The notes under the pieces are model-generated. The model saw nothing but the letters and a program-made list of their open reading frames with translations. It had not been told where the DNA came from and did no database searches. The position numbers and the translations under genes are program-made. This document shows, piece by piece, positions 8,498 through 17,925 of a stretch of DNA of 34,771 bases (position 1 is the stretch's first letter; the number at the start of each line of letters is the position of its first letter). The DNA is taken from the NCBI GenBank assembly GCA_013287375.1, contig JABDDX010000019.1, forward strand, positions 1 through 34,771, in the 5' to 3' direction. Origin of the DNA: Bacteroidota bacterium (GTDB taxonomy: Bacteria; Bacteroidota; Bacteroidia; Sphingobacteriales; Sphingobacteriaceae).

Positions 8498-10359
8498 GCA
8501 CTTATATTTCTGCCGAAAATCTCGGCCATTCTTTTCATGATAAATGGTTGTTTAAAAATGTAACCATTGGCGTTAACCGTGGTCGCCGTGTGGCCCTGGT
8601 TGGTATTAACGGCGCGGGTAAATCAACTCTTTTAAAATTATTAGCCGGCGAATTTCTACCTACCGAAGGCAAGGTTGTGCGCAGCCGCGATCTTCGTTTG
8701 GGCTACCTGGAGCAAGACCCGCATTTTAAAAACGCGGTTACCATAAGCGATTATATTTTCCATGCAGATAATGTGCAGCAGCAGGCTATCCGTAAATACG
8801 AAGAGCTTTTAGAAAATGATCCTGATAATGCCAAGGCTATTGATAAAGCCATGGAAGAATTAGGCGATGTTGATGCCTGGGAATACGAGTACAAGATCAA
8901 GACAATTTTAGGCAGACTAGACATTCATCATTTAAACCAACATATAGATACTCTTTCGGGCGGACAAAAAAAGCGACTTGCCTTAGCGCGGTTGCTTATT
9001 GAGGATCCTGATATTTATGTTTTGGATGAGCCTACCAACCACCTGGATATTGACACAATTGAATGGTTAGAAAAGTTACTGACCGATGGGGCAAAAACTA
9101 TATTGATGGTTACGCACGACAGGTATTTCCTGGATAATGTGTGTAATGAGATCTTGGAGATTGACCGTGGCAAGATGATACCTTACATTGGCAATTATGG
9201 TTATTATTTAGAAAAGAAAGCCGAACGCGAAGCTGTTGATGAACTACAATTCCACAAAAACTCCAACCTTTTAAAGAAAGAATTGGAGTGGATGCGCCGT
9301 CAGCCACAGGCTCGTGGTACCAAATCAAAAGCTCGTATAGATGCTTATTATGATTTGGAAGACAAAACCAAAGGCGGCGGTCCTAAAGAAAAGGTTGAGC
9401 TTAGCGTTAAAACCGCACGCCAGGGTAATAAGATTATGGAATTACACCATATCAATAAAGCCTTTAATGGCATTACCTATACTGATAACTTCAGCTACGT
9501 ATTCAAAAAAGGGGATCGTATTGGCCTTGCCGGTAAAAACGGAAGTGGTAAATCCACCCTGTTGAATATGATAACGAATGGCTTGCAGCCAGATTCAGGA
9601 ACGATTGAGCGTGGCGAAACAACTGTAATGGGTTACTTCCATCAATCAGGGATTACCTTTAAAGAGGAAGAACGTGTTATTGATGTAGTAAAAAACGTTG
9701 CAGAGTTTATTACGATGGCCGATGGGAAAACCATTTCAGCATCTGCATTACTTACGCTATTCTTATTCCCTCCTGCTAAACAGTATGGCTTTATAGCCAA
9801 CCTGAGCGGTGGTGAAAAGAAACGTCTGCAACTGATGAGCATCCTGATGAAGAATCCAAACTTCCTGATACTGGATGAGCCCACCAATGATTTGGATATT
9901 GACACCTTAAACGTACTGGAAGAGTTTTTAACCAACTACGGTGGCGTATTAATGATGGTATCGCACGATAGGTATCTACTGGACAAATTAACCGATCAGT
10001 TGTTTATTGTAGAGGAAAAAGGCCATGTAAGAATATACAACGGCAACTATTCTTCGTACAGAATTGAACAGGAAGAAGCCAGAAAACAAAAGCTGAACCC
10101 TGCTCCTGTAGCTGCAATAACCAGCACCCAACCTAAAAAAAGCAAGCTAAGCTTTAAGGAAACTAAAGAGCTTGAAACGCTTGAAACAGAAATTGCGTTG
10201 CTCGAAACTCAAATTAAAGACTGCAACAATCAGTTAAATGCTGTTGGTATTGATACCCATTTATTAAATGAGTTGATTGATAAATCGGCAAGGTTAAGTA
10301 TAGAACTTGATGAGAAAAGCCTGAGATGGCTTGAATTAACCGAGCTAAAAGAAATGTAA
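8494..10359 (+). CDS. uup: ABC-F family ATPase, Uup-like
   Basis: The 621-residue soluble protein has two ABC cassettes and no membrane segments. Cassette 1 has GINGAGKST (residues 37-45), LSGGQKKR and VLDEPTNHLD; cassette 2 has GKNGSGKST, LSGGEKKR and ILDEPTNDLD. The linker contains WMRRQPQARGTKSKAR, typical of ABC-F proteins that reach into the ribosome, and the C-terminal 80 residues form a coiled coil, as in Uup. Uup-type proteins act on ribosomes or branched DNA and affect transposon excision; the precise role here is inferred. It starts with GTG overlapping the preceding stop. A small membrane protein gene follows 2 bp after its stop. Confidence 0.9.
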   Translation: MSTYISAENLGHSFHDKWLFKNVTIGVNRGRRVALVGINGAGKSTLLKLLAGEFLPTEGKVVRSRDLRLGYLEQDPHFKNAVTISDYIFHADNVQQQAIRKYEELLENDPDNAKAIDKAMEELGDVDAWEYEYKIKTILGRLDIHHLNQHIDTLSGGQKKRLALARLLIEDPDIYVLDEPTNHLDIDTIEWLEKLLTDGAKTILMVTHDRYFLDNVCNEILEIDRGKMIPYIGNYGYYLEKKAEREAVDELQFHKNSNLLKKELEWMRRQPQARGTKSKARIDAYYDLEDKTKGGGPKEKVELSVKTARQGNKIMELHHINKAFNGITYTDNFSYVFKKGDRIGLAGKNGSGKSTLLNMITNGLQPDSGTIERGETTVMGYFHQSGITFKEEERVIDVVKNVAEFITMADGKTISASALLTLFLFPPAKQYGFIANLSGGEKKRLQLMSILMKNPNFLILDEPTNDLDIDTLNVLEEFLTNYGGVLMMVSHDRYLLDKLTDQLFIVEEKGHVRIYNGNYSSYRIEQEEARKQKLNPAPVAAITSTQPKKSKLSFKETKELETLETEIALLETQIKDCNNQLNAVGIDTHLLNELIDKSARLSIELDEKSLRWLELTELKEM

Positions 10360-10361
10360 TT

Positions 10362-10616
10362 ATGAAGGAATCGGATATTATAGCTACTGTAGGGGTTGTG
10401 ATTTTATTGATTGCATTCCTATTGAACCTATATAAAAAGCTGCCTGCAAATAGCATTCTATATACCCTAATGAATTTTATAGGGGCTGCTACTTGTGGGT
10501 ATTCATCCTATTTAATAAAATTTTATCCGTTTGTAGTATTGGAAACCATTTGGGCGCTGTTCGCACTAGCGTCATTAATTAAGGTTTCACGTGGAACATC
10601 CGGAAATGAACAATAA
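10362..10616 (+). CDS. small membrane protein, CBU_0592-like
   Basis: The 84-residue product has three hydrophobic segments (about residues 5-23, 29-50 and 54-72) with a KLPANSIL loop and a conserved-looking GAATCGYSSYLI stretch. It resembles the CBU_0592 family of unknown function. It begins 2 bp after uup, so it is probably in the same transcript. Its last codons overlap a parS-like site at 10583-10598, which constrains the C-terminal sequence VSRGTSGNEQ. Confidence 0.78.
   Translation: MKESDIIATVGVVILLIAFLLNLYKKLPANSILYTLMNFIGAATCGYSSYLIKFYPFVVLETIWALFALASLIKVSRGTSGNEQ
10583..10598. promoter_or_regulatory. parS: parS-like ParB binding site 1
   Basis: GGTTTCACGTGGAACA matches 14 of 16 positions of the B. 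subtilis parS consensus TGTTTCACGTGAAACA and keeps the CACGTG heart. It lies within the 3' end of the small membrane protein gene. parS sites nucleate ParB for chromosome segregation and cluster near the origin in many phyla. Confidence 0.65.
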
Positions 10617-10620
10617 AAAC

Positions 10621-10644
10621 AACACGTTCCACGTGGAACGTGTT
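10621..10644. promoter_or_regulatory. parS: parS-like ParB binding site 2, perfect palindrome
   Basis: A perfect 24-bp palindrome is centred between 10632 and 10633. Its 14-bp heart GTTCCACGTGGAAC (10626-10639) is the parS heart known from Pseudomonas. Its centre is 42 bp (four helical turns) from the centre of site 1. It has no T run, so it is not a good terminator. It ends 22 bp before mnmG. Confidence 0.7.
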
Positions 10645-10666
10645 AAATAATTTAATGGTTTAAGCC

Positions 10667-12529
10667 ATGTTTAAGAAGTATAATGTAATAGTTGTAGGCG
10701 CCGGGCATGCTGGTTGTGAAGCCGCTGCTGCTGCTGCCAACCTTGGTTCATCTGTTTTATTGGTTACCATGAATATGGGAACTATAGCACAAATGAGTTG
10801 CAACCCTGCCATGGGTGGTGTTGCCAAAGGACAAATTGTGAGAGAGATTGATGCGATGGGTGGATACTCCGGCATCATTACGGATAAAACATCCCTGCAA
10901 TTCCGCATGCTAAACAAGTCGAAAGGGCCCGCCATGTGGAGTCCCCGTGCCCAAAGCGACCGCGCCCGGTTTGCGGAAGAGTGGCGTTTAGCGCTGGAAA
11001 GAACACCCAATGTTGATTTCTGGCAGGACATGGTAAGCTCCCTGTTGGTAAAGAACGGAACCGTTTGTGGCGTGCGTACATCAATTGGTGTAGAAATAGA
11101 AGCCGACGCGGTGATACTAACTAACGGTACTTTCCTAAATGGCGTTATCCATATTGGCGAAAAACGCTTCGGTGGCGGCCGTTCAGCAGAGCGTGCGGCA
11201 ACAGGTATAACTGAGCAGTTAATCGATTTAGGATTCGAATCAGGCCGAATGAAAACAGGCACTCCGCCACGTGTGGATGGCCGCAGTTTGAACTATTCCT
11301 TAATGGAAGAACAGTGGGGCGATGAAGAAAGAGGTCGTTTTTCTTATACCGATGTTGAACTATCAAACGATCAACGTTGCTGCTGGATCACATATACCAA
11401 TACCAAAGTTCACGAAACATTAAAAGAAGGTTTTGAAAAATCGCCAATGTTTACCGGGAGAATTAAAGGATTAGGCCCAAGATATTGCCCATCTATAGAA
11501 GACAAAATAAACCGCTTTGCTGAGCGAGATCGCCACCAGATATTCGTTGAACCCGAAGGTTGGAATACTTGTGAAATCTATGTAAATGGTTTCTCGACAT
11601 CATTACCTGAGGATATTCAATACAAAGCATTAATACAAATTCCGGGGTTTGAGACAGTAAAAATGTTCCGCCCGGGTTACGCCATTGAGTACGATTACTT
11701 CCCACCTACCCAATTAGATCTGACTTTAGAAACCAAACAAATCAGCAATCTTTATTTCGCTGGGCAGATAAACGGAACAACTGGTTATGAAGAAGCGGCA
11801 TCTCAAGGGTTTATTGCAGGCATAAATGCACACCAAAAAATACATGATAAACATGAACTGATACTAAAAAGATCAGAATCATATATCGGTGTATTAATTG
11901 ATGACCTGGTAACTAAAGGAACCGAAGAACCGTATCGTATGTTTACATCAAGAGCGGAGCATAGATTATTACTTCGCCAGGATAATGCTGATATAAGGCT
12001 AAGCCCTATCGGTCATGAACTGGGTTTAATAAGTGATGCCCGTTTAGATAAGGTAAATGCCAAAATTAAAAACTCGGATGATATTGTAGCTTATACAAAA
12101 TCAAGGTCACTTAATCCCGAGCATGTAAACTCGTTATTGGAATCTTTAGAAACAAGTCCAATATCTCAGGGTGCAAAACTGTTCGCTTTATTAAGCAGAC
12201 CACAAGTTAACTTTAACGATTTGAGAAAAGCAGATAGCGGACTAGATGAGTTACTATCTGCCTACGATAAAGAAACTATTGAACAGGCTGAAATAAAAAT
12301 CAAATACGAGAGTTATTTTGAAAAGGAATTAGATATTGTTGAACGCATGAAAAAAATGGAAGACCGCGAGATCAATACCGAATTTAATTATCATAGCCTG
12401 AGCTCGCTTTCAAAAGAGGCCCGCGAAAAGCTGATGAAAATTAAACCACGTACTTTAGGTCAGGCATCGCGCATCTCAGGCGTTTCACCGTCGGATATAT
12501 CGGTTATTATGGTTCACATGTCAAAATAA
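10667..12529 (+). CDS. mnmG: tRNA uridine-5-carboxymethylaminomethyl modification enzyme MnmG (GidA)
   Basis: With MnmE, MnmG makes the 5-carboxymethylaminomethyl group on wobble U34 of several tRNAs, using FAD and methylene-THF. The 620-residue length is normal. The FAD dinucleotide motif is VVGAGHAG (glycines 11, 13 and 16). The conserved cysteines appear in MSCNPAMGG (Cys45) and [10 protein letters not shown] (Cys274, likely equivalent to E. coli Cys277). The C-terminal helical domain that binds tRNA and MnmE ends normally with the [14 protein letters not shown] stretch. mnmE is not in this window. The gene is often near the chromosome origin, which agrees with the two parS-like sites just upstream. 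Confidence 0.97.
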   Translation: MFKKYNVIVVGAGHAGCEAAAAAANLGSSVLLVTMNMGTIAQMSCNPAMGGVAKGQIVREIDAMGGYSGIITDKTSLQFRMLNKSKGPAMWSPRAQSDRARFAEEWRLALERTPNVDFWQDMVSSLLVKNGTVCGVRTSIGVEIEADAVILTNGTFLNGVIHIGEKRFGGGRSAERAATGITEQLIDLGFESGRMKTGTPPRVDGRSLNYSLMEEQWGDEERGRFSYTDVELSNDQRCCWITYTNTKVHETLKEGFEKSPMFTGRIKGLGPRYCPSIEDKINRFAERDRHQIFVEPEGWNTCEIYVNGFSTSLPEDIQYKALIQIPGFETVKMFRPGYAIEYDYFPPTQLDLTLETKQISNLYFAGQINGTTGYEEAASQGFIAGINAHQKIHDKHELILKRSESYIGVLIDDLVTKGTEEPYRMFTSRAEHRLLLRQDNADIRLSPIGHELGLISDARLDKVNAKIKNSDDIVAYTKSRSLNPEHVNSLLESLETSPISQGAKLFALLSRPQVNFNDLRKADSGLDELLSAYDKETIEQAEIKIKYESYFEKELDIVERMKKMEDREINTEFNYHSLSSLSKEAREKLMKIKPRTLGQASRISGVSPSDISVIMVHMSK

Positions 12530-12646
12530 TACTATAAAATGTTGATTATTAAATAATTATATAAATTTCTGTTTAAAGCGATTATTTTTAATTTCGAATA
12601 TAAATCTTCATCAAAAAGCAAAAATCGTTTATAGCTCATAAAAACT

Positions 12647-14287
12647 ATGTTAAATAAAAAATCGCTTTTTTTCTGCACTTTTTTATCGTTGATAACAGTA
12701 TTTTTCCTGCTTTCGGGTTGTGCAAACATCCAAAGGCCGATGGGCGGGCCAAAAGACGTGACCCCTCCCCGACTTTTGAAAGCGACGCCACCAAACATGA
12801 GCCGGAATTTTAAAGCCAAAATTATCCAGCTTGATTTCGATGAATATTTTAAATTATCGAATCAGTATACAGAAATTTCCATGAGCCCAACTCAGGACAA
12901 ATCACCGGAATATAAAATTAAATCAAAAAGCCTGGTTATCGTTCTTAAAGACACGCTTCAGAAAAACACCACCTACGTTATAAATTTTGGTAAAGCAATT
13001 GCCGATGTAAACGAAGGAAATATTTTGAAGAACTTTACTTATGTTTTTTCTACCGGCCCACATATTGATTCATTAAGCGTATCCGGAACAGTTACCAATA
13101 CATTAACGCAAAAAAGGGAAAAGGATGTAACAGTAATGCTTTTCCCGGCTGAAAAAGATTCGGCATATTTTGGAAAGAAAAAACCTTCTATTTATGCTAC
13201 TACAGATACTGCCGGAAATTTCTCACTAAATAACCTCCACGATGGCGATTACCGCATATACGCGCTCGAAGAAAAAACGCCTGATAGGATTTATAATAAG
13301 GATGACGAATTGATTGCTTTTCAGAAACAGCCTGTACATTTATATGCCGATACATCTGGCATACAATTAAATTTGTTTAAAGAAGAGCCGGCAAAATTTC
13401 GGGCTACAGGAAAATTTGAACAGGATGGAAGACTATCTTTTGTTTTTAATAAAAAGCTGAACAACCCATCGGTTAAAATTATTTATCCCCCGGCATTAGA
13501 TGATCAAAAAATAGTAGAATTTTCCCCTACTAAGGATACCACTAACATCTATATGAAAAATATGGACTTTGACTCGATAAGGGTAGCGTTTTATGATAAT
13601 AATAAACCGTTGGATAGTGTATCAAGATTAAAAGGAAGAAAAGAAAGCTTTACAAAACTTTACACCTTTAGATTAAATATAAGCAATACAAATAAATTAA
13701 AACCCACATCTGATTTGATGATCATAGCTTCTTATCCTATTGCTTCCTATGATCCCTCACAAATAACTTTATACGAAGATTCGGTAGCTGTAAATAACCT
13801 AAACATTATAAAAGATACAAGTAACCTTAAGCGCTATATTATAAAATATAGATGGAAACAAGATTCCAGGTATATACTTGTTGCAGATGAAAACGCTTTC
13901 ACTTTTATAAACGGCGATAAAAACAAGAAATACCAGAAGCCGTTTTTGATTGATAAAATAGAAAATTACAGTACGCTAACCATGAAAGTTACGGTTCCTG
14001 ATACTTCAAAACAATACCTGGTTGAGGTTTACCAGGATGCTGACCACATTATACAAACAGATAAAATAACTAAAAACACATCTATCGTTTATAAAAATTT
14101 CCTAACGGGTAAATATTCATTTAAAGTTGTTTATGATGATAATCATAATGGCAAGTGGGATAGTGGTAATGTGAAACAAAAAAGATACCCAGAAAACATC
14201 TGGGTTGACCCCGTACAAATTACGCTAAGGCCAAACTGGGATGCGGAAGAAAAGCTGGATATACCAAAAGAACAGGTGTTACCTTAA
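12647..14287 (+). CDS. Ig-like domain lipoprotein (SbsA/Big_5 type)
   Basis: The 546-residue product carries a type II signal peptide with lipobox LLSGC (Cys25), so it is a lipoprotein, probably at the outer membrane. The mature part starts with QRPMGGPKDVTPPRLLKATPPN, a hallmark of a Bacteroidota family with an SbsA-type Ig-like domain (about 37-135). A carboxypeptidase-regulatory-like beta domain follows (about 145-230), then more beta-rich sequence with a late DDNHNGKWDSG motif that resembles a calcium-binding loop. The role is unknown. TAATTTCG at 12590-12597 is a possible -7 element. It converges with the gamma-carbonic anhydrase gene, leaving only 3 bp between the two stops. Confidence 0.85.
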   Translation: MLNKKSLFFCTFLSLITVFFLLSGCANIQRPMGGPKDVTPPRLLKATPPNMSRNFKAKIIQLDFDEYFKLSNQYTEISMSPTQDKSPEYKIKSKSLVIVLKDTLQKNTTYVINFGKAIADVNEGNILKNFTYVFSTGPHIDSLSVSGTVTNTLTQKREKDVTVMLFPAEKDSAYFGKKKPSIYATTDTAGNFSLNNLHDGDYRIYALEEKTPDRIYNKDDELIAFQKQPVHLYADTSGIQLNLFKEEPAKFRATGKFEQDGRLSFVFNKKLNNPSVKIIYPPALDDQKIVEFSPTKDTTNIYMKNMDFDSIRVAFYDNNKPLDSVSRLKGRKESFTKLYTFRLNISNTNKLKPTSDLMIIASYPIASYDPSQITLYEDSVAVNNLNIIKDTSNLKRYIIKYRWKQDSRYILVADENAFTFINGDKNKKYQKPFLIDKIENYSTLTMKVTVPDTSKQYLVEVYQDADHIIQTDKITKNTSIVYKNFLTGKYSFKVVYDDNHNGKWDSGNVKQKRYPENIWVDPVQITLRPNWDAEEKLDIPKEQVLP

Positions 14288-14290
14288 TAC

Positions 14291-14803
14291 CTACTCTTTA
14301 AACCAGCCGGAATACATAATGTAATTATTAGGCAGGCGTTTAAGCATTTCACGCTGCTCATCGGTAATTGGCTTTATTTTTTTTGCGGGGATACCGGCAT
14401 ATAGATAGCCAGATTCGCATATAGTTTTCTCAAGTACAATAGCGCCGGCTGCTATGATAACAAATGGCTCAACAACGGCGTAATCCATTACTATGGCTCC
14501 CATGCCTACTAATACATTATCATGTAAAATACAGCCGTGTACAAGCGCGTTATGGCCTATAGAAACATTGTTACCTATATCTGTACCGGCATGCAGATAA
14601 GTACAATGTATCACCGCACCATCCTGTATATTGGTATTGTTACCTATCTTAATATAGTTTACATCGCCACGAATAACAGCGTTAAACCAAACAGAACAAT
14701 TATCGCCCATTATAACATCACCAACAATGGTGGCATTTTCAGCAATATAACAATCAGAACCCCAAACAGGGCTTTTATCTTTTACTGGTAGAATGAGTGG
14801 CAT
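14291..14803 (-). CDS. gamma-carbonic anhydrase family protein (left-handed beta-helix)
   Basis: The 170-residue product is built from hexapeptide repeats (patterns such as ATIVGD, CSVWFN, IKIGNN, VSIGHN) forming a left-handed beta-helix, then a C-terminal helix. Zinc ligands of the gamma class are visible: His66 in AVIHC, and His84 and His89 in IGHNALVHG. Members may be carbonic anhydrases or CoA-linked hydrolases/transferases (YrdA/PaaY types), so the activity is not certain. The C-terminal GIPAKKIKPI is typical of the family. Start and length agree with homologues as I recall them. Confidence 0.88.
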   Translation of the reverse strand: MPLILPVKDKSPVWGSDCYIAENATIVGDVIMGDNCSVWFNAVIRGDVNYIKIGNNTNIQDGAVIHCTYLHAGTDIGNNVSIGHNALVHGCILHDNVLVGMGAIVMDYAVVEPFVIIAAGAIVLEKTICESGYLYAGIPAKKIKPITDEQREMLKRLPNNYIMYSGWFKE

Positions 14804-14820
14804 TATTTAATTTTTAATTA

Positions 14821-14828
14821 TATGTTTG
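14821..14828 (+). promoter_or_regulatory. -7 promoter element for tRNA-Gly
   Basis: TATGTTTG matches TAnnTTTG exactly and lies 14 bp before the first base of the tRNA, so transcription would begin about 8-9 nt upstream of the mature 5' end. Confidence 0.6.
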
Positions 14829-14842
14829 ATAAAATTTAAAAA

Positions 14843-14915
14843 GCGGAAATAGCTCAGCTGGTAGAGCATCAGTTTCCCAAACTGAAGGTCGCGAGTTCGA
14901 ACCTCGTTTTCCGCT
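14843..14915 (+). tRNA. tRNA-Gly (anticodon CCC)
   Basis: The 73-nt cloverleaf folds fully. The acceptor arm pairs GCGGAAA with TTTCCGC and the discriminator base is T, as is usual for glycine. The D arm contains AGCTCAGCTGGTAGAGC. The anticodon stem pairs TCAGT with ACTGA around the loop TTCCCAA, giving anticodon CCC, which reads GGG. The T arm has the GTTCGAA loop. The 3' CCA is not encoded. It lies on the plus strand, only 5 bp from the 3' end of nadB on the minus strand. Confidence 0.96.
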
Positions 14916-14920
14916 CTTAA

Positions 14921-16513
14921 TTAAAATACCGTATCCTCTATCACCTCAGCATGCACAGGATAATCAGTAGTATAATGTAATCCCCTACTCTCCTTACGTA
15001 ACATTGCAGATTTAACTACAATATATGATACCTGGATCAGGTTACGCAGCTCACAAAGCTTTACGGATAATTTAGTTTTTTTATAGAAAGATTCAGTTTC
15101 CTCATATAATAAACCTAACCTGCGCATAGCTCTCTCCAGCCTAAAATCAGAACGAACTATACCCACATAATCATTCATCAGTTTTTGCATTTCACGAACA
15201 TTATGTGTTACCAATATATCTTCATTTGATAATTGTACACCATGCTCATTCCAGTCCGGTATATTTTCAGGCAATACATTTTTTTCAAACTGACCAATCG
15301 CATGTTCATAAATACGGTGTGCAAAAACTAATGCTTCCAATAATGAATTTGACGCCAAACGATTAGCCCCATGCAAACCTGTTGAAGAACACTCACCGCA
15401 AGCATATAACCTATGTATAGATGATTTACCTACATGATCAACCATTATACCTCCACACATATAATGACAGGCAGGAGCCACCGGGATCATATCCTTGGTC
15501 ATATCAATACCTATCTCTAAACACTTGGCATATATATTAGGGAAATGAGCCAGTATATCTTTTTTATTGCGATGACGAATATCTAAATAAACATAATCCT
15601 CACCTGATTTTTTAATCTCGGCATCAATGGCACGCGCAACAATATCACGTGGCGCTAATGATTTACGCGGATCATATTCCTGCATAAATTCTTCACCACT
15701 AGTCCTTTTTAACACACCACCAAAACCACGTACTGCTTCGGATATTAAAAATGAAGGATATTCACCCGGGTTATATAACGCTGTTGGATGGAATTGTATA
15801 AACTCCATATTCCTAACTTTTCCTTTAGCACGATAAACCATCGCGATACCATCACCAGTGGCAATAGTTGGATTTGTAGTAATTGAATAAATATGACCAG
15901 CACCACCAGATGCCATTACCGTAACTTTAGATAATATCTTATCAACAGTATTAGTATGTGTATCTAAAGCATAAATACCATAACATATTATATCATCGCT
16001 CGACTTATTCACATAATCACCTAAATGGTGTTGGGTAATTAAATCAACAGCAAAGTAATGCGTTAGTATTTCAATATTCGGGTTCTTATGTATCTGCTCT
16101 AATAATGATCTTTCAATCTCGAAACCGGTTATATCCTTATAATGTAATACCCTGAATTCTGAGTGGCCACCTTCTTTTGCTAGGTCATAAAAACCTTCAT
16201 TGGTTTTATCAAAATTGGTTCCGTAATCAATAATTTCTCTGATCCTTTCCGGACCTTCTTCAATTACGATTTCCACAGCCTCCTGATCACAAAGGCCATC
16301 TCCTGAAATTAGAGTATCATTTATGTGTTTTTCAAAGGAATCTTCTTTTTTATCCACAACCACCGCGACACCTCCCTGGGCATACTTAGTGTTAGATTCG
16401 TCTTCATTTGACTTTGTAACTATCAGAACCTTACCATGTTTTGCCGCCTTTAATGCAAAACTCAATCCTGCTATGCCTGATCCTACAACTAGGAAATCCA
16501 CTGTTCTGGTCAT
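14921..16513 (-). CDS. nadB: L-aspartate oxidase
   Basis: NadB oxidises L-aspartate to iminoaspartate, the first step of de novo NAD synthesis; NadA, encoded divergently at 16922, then makes quinolinate. The 530-residue length is normal. The FAD-binding motif is VVGSGIAGLS near residues 9-18. NTKYAQGGVAVV, QFHPTALYNP and the flavin-end motif CGECSSTGLHGANRLASNS are all present, as is the helical C-terminal domain with RAMRRLGLLYEE. Compared with fumarate reductase relatives, the ALYNP/GANRLASNSLLE pattern favours NadB. The stop lies 5 bp from the tRNA on the opposite strand, so any read-through makes antisense to the tRNA. Confidence 0.95.
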   Translation of the reverse strand: MTRTVDFLVVGSGIAGLSFALKAAKHGKVLIVTKSNEDESNTKYAQGGVAVVVDKKEDSFEKHINDTLISGDGLCDQEAVEIVIEEGPERIREIIDYGTNFDKTNEGFYDLAKEGGHSEFRVLHYKDITGFEIERSLLEQIHKNPNIEILTHYFAVDLITQHHLGDYVNKSSDDIICYGIYALDTHTNTVDKILSKVTVMASGGAGHIYSITTNPTIATGDGIAMVYRAKGKVRNMEFIQFHPTALYNPGEYPSFLISEAVRGFGGVLKRTSGEEFMQEYDPRKSLAPRDIVARAIDAEIKKSGEDYVYLDIRHRNKKDILAHFPNIYAKCLEIGIDMTKDMIPVAPACHYMCGGIMVDHVGKSSIHRLYACGECSSTGLHGANRLASNSLLEALVFAHRIYEHAIGQFEKNVLPENIPDWNEHGVQLSNEDILVTHNVREMQKLMNDYVGIVRSDFRLERAMRRLGLLYEETESFYKKTKLSVKLCELRNLIQVSYIVVKSAMLRKESRGLHYTTDYPVHAEVIEDTVF

Positions 16514-16921
16514 ATATGTGCTATAATATGTGTAAAATTAGTGCTTATGTTAGTAATAGGCACTAAAGATGTTAATTTTGTGTAAGTAAATATTTAATAA
16601 ATAAACAGAACGTTGATAAGTGGCTGTTTAATGACAAAATGGGTTAAACTTTGAGTTACTTATGAGATCAATATTCGCAGTAACTAACATTTAATTAGCT
16701 CACAAAATACTAACAATATAACTTTGATAAAATTAGTTGTTACTGACATGCTATTATAAATCAACTCTATATAAATTAATAACTTTTAAAATAGTGTGGA
16801 TAAAATATTAAAAACAACTTTTAGCCCAAATAGTTCAACAACTTTTTAACATAACTAACACCTTAATAACAACTGTTTCTTTATATATATATAAACTAAT
16901 TATTATTAATTGATTTGTGGA
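16514..16921. other. AT-rich nadB-nadA spacer; candidate origin or regulatory region
   Basis: This 408-bp gap between divergent nad genes has no credible coding frame and is strongly AT-rich. On the minus strand it carries a perfect DnaA box TTATCCACA (16795-16803) and a consensus box TTTTACACA (16529-16537). ACTAAC-type repeats occur at 16549-16556 (reverse), 16683-16689, 16709-16715 and 16854-16860. An inverted pair TTAGTGC/GCACTAA lies at 16538-16544 and 16560-16566. A 16-bp palindrome of alternating TA lies at 16880-16895. It could be an origin-type unwinding region, or a shared control region for NAD genes. Which of these is true cannot be decided from this sequence alone. Confidence 0.4.
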
Positions 16922-17914
16922 ATGGATACCTTAGAGGAAATAAATTTGAAAGGTTTTGTTGACGAATACATCGACCCAACACTCGACCTTTTTGTTGAAA
17001 TTGAAAAACTTAAAAAAGAAAAAAATGCTGTCATACTTGCTCACTACTACCAGGAAGGCGATATTCAGGATATCGCGGATTATATTGGAGATAGCCTCGG
17101 ATTATCGCAACAAGCCGCAAAAACAGATGCCGACATTATTGTATTTGCCGGTGTACACTTCATGGCCGAAACAGCAAAAATATTATCACCAAACAAAAAA
17201 GTCCTATTACCGGATTTAAAGGCAGGATGTTCATTAGCAGATAGTTGCCCACCACATTTGTTCAGGAAATTTAAAGAAAATTACCCTGATCACCTGGTAA
17301 TAACCTACGTGAATTGTACAGCTGAGTTGAAGGCTATGACGGATATTGTTTGTACCTCAAGCAACGCGGTACAAATAGTGGAAAGCTTACCTGCAGACCA
17401 AAAAATAATATTCGGGCCTGATAAAAATTTGGGTGCTTATGTGGCTAAAAAAACAGGTAGAGACCTGGTTTTGTGGAATGGAGCTTGTATGGTACATGAG
17501 ATATTCTCAAGAGAGAAAATTACCAAACTGAAAGAGCGATATCCAAATGCAAAATTATTAGCTCACCCTGAGTGTGAGGATGTTATTTTGCAAATGGCCG
17601 ATTACATAGGGTCGACAACCGGGATACTAAAGTATGCTACTAACAACCCTGCAAAGGAATTTATAGTAGCAACAGAAGCGGGTATTTTACACCAGATGCA
17701 GAAGGATAATCCTGATAAAGTATTTATCCCTGCTCCGCCAAATAACAATTGCGCGTGCAATGATTGCCCGCACATGAAGCGTAATACCTTGGAAAAACTA
17801 TACCTGTGTTTAAAAAATGAATCGCCGGAGATAGAGGTTCCACAACATATAATTGAAAGAGCTGTAAAACCTATTGAAAGAATGCTGGAGATTTCAGCAC
17901 AATTAGGGTTATAA
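16922..17914 (+). CDS. nadA: quinolinate synthase NadA
   Basis: NadA condenses iminoaspartate with dihydroxyacetone phosphate to quinolinate using a [4Fe-4S] cluster. Numbered from ATG 16922 (330 residues), cysteines are at 103 ([11 protein letters not shown]), 189 (WNGACMVHE) and the CACNDCP group 277/279/282; one Cys from each region ligates the cluster in known enzymes. The [11 protein letters not shown] stretch (residues 40-50) is a substrate-binding motif. A TTG at 16910 would add four residues but the ATG is preferred. It is divergent from nadB. A small 33-bp palindrome and then a strong terminator follow the stop. Confidence 0.95.
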   Translation: MDTLEEINLKGFVDEYIDPTLDLFVEIEKLKKEKNAVILAHYYQEGDIQDIADYIGDSLGLSQQAAKTDADIIVFAGVHFMAETAKILSPNKKVLLPDLKAGCSLADSCPPHLFRKFKENYPDHLVITYVNCTAELKAMTDIVCTSSNAVQIVESLPADQKIIFGPDKNLGAYVAKKTGRDLVLWNGACMVHEIFSREKITKLKERYPNAKLLAHPECEDVILQMADYIGSTTGILKYATNNPAKEFIVATEAGILHQMQKDNPDKVFIPAPPNNNCACNDCPHMKRNTLEKLYLCLKNESPEIEVPQHIIERAVKPIERMLEISAQLGL

Positions 17915-17925
17915 CTTAACGGGAA

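Noticed and set aside
10621..10644. The mnmG-upstream palindrome as an intrinsic terminator
   Set aside because: There is no T run after the stem, and the heart is an exact parS match, so a protein-binding site is the better reading.
10660..11262. A 200-residue frame on the minus strand opposite the mnmG start
   Set aside because: It lies fully opposite well-conserved mnmG codons, shows no recognisable family pattern, and is best explained as a shadow of GC-richer coding DNA.
16570..16592. Additional DnaA boxes near TGTGTAAGT in the nadB-nadA spacer
   Set aside because: At least two mismatches from TTWTNCACA, so I counted only the two exact matches.
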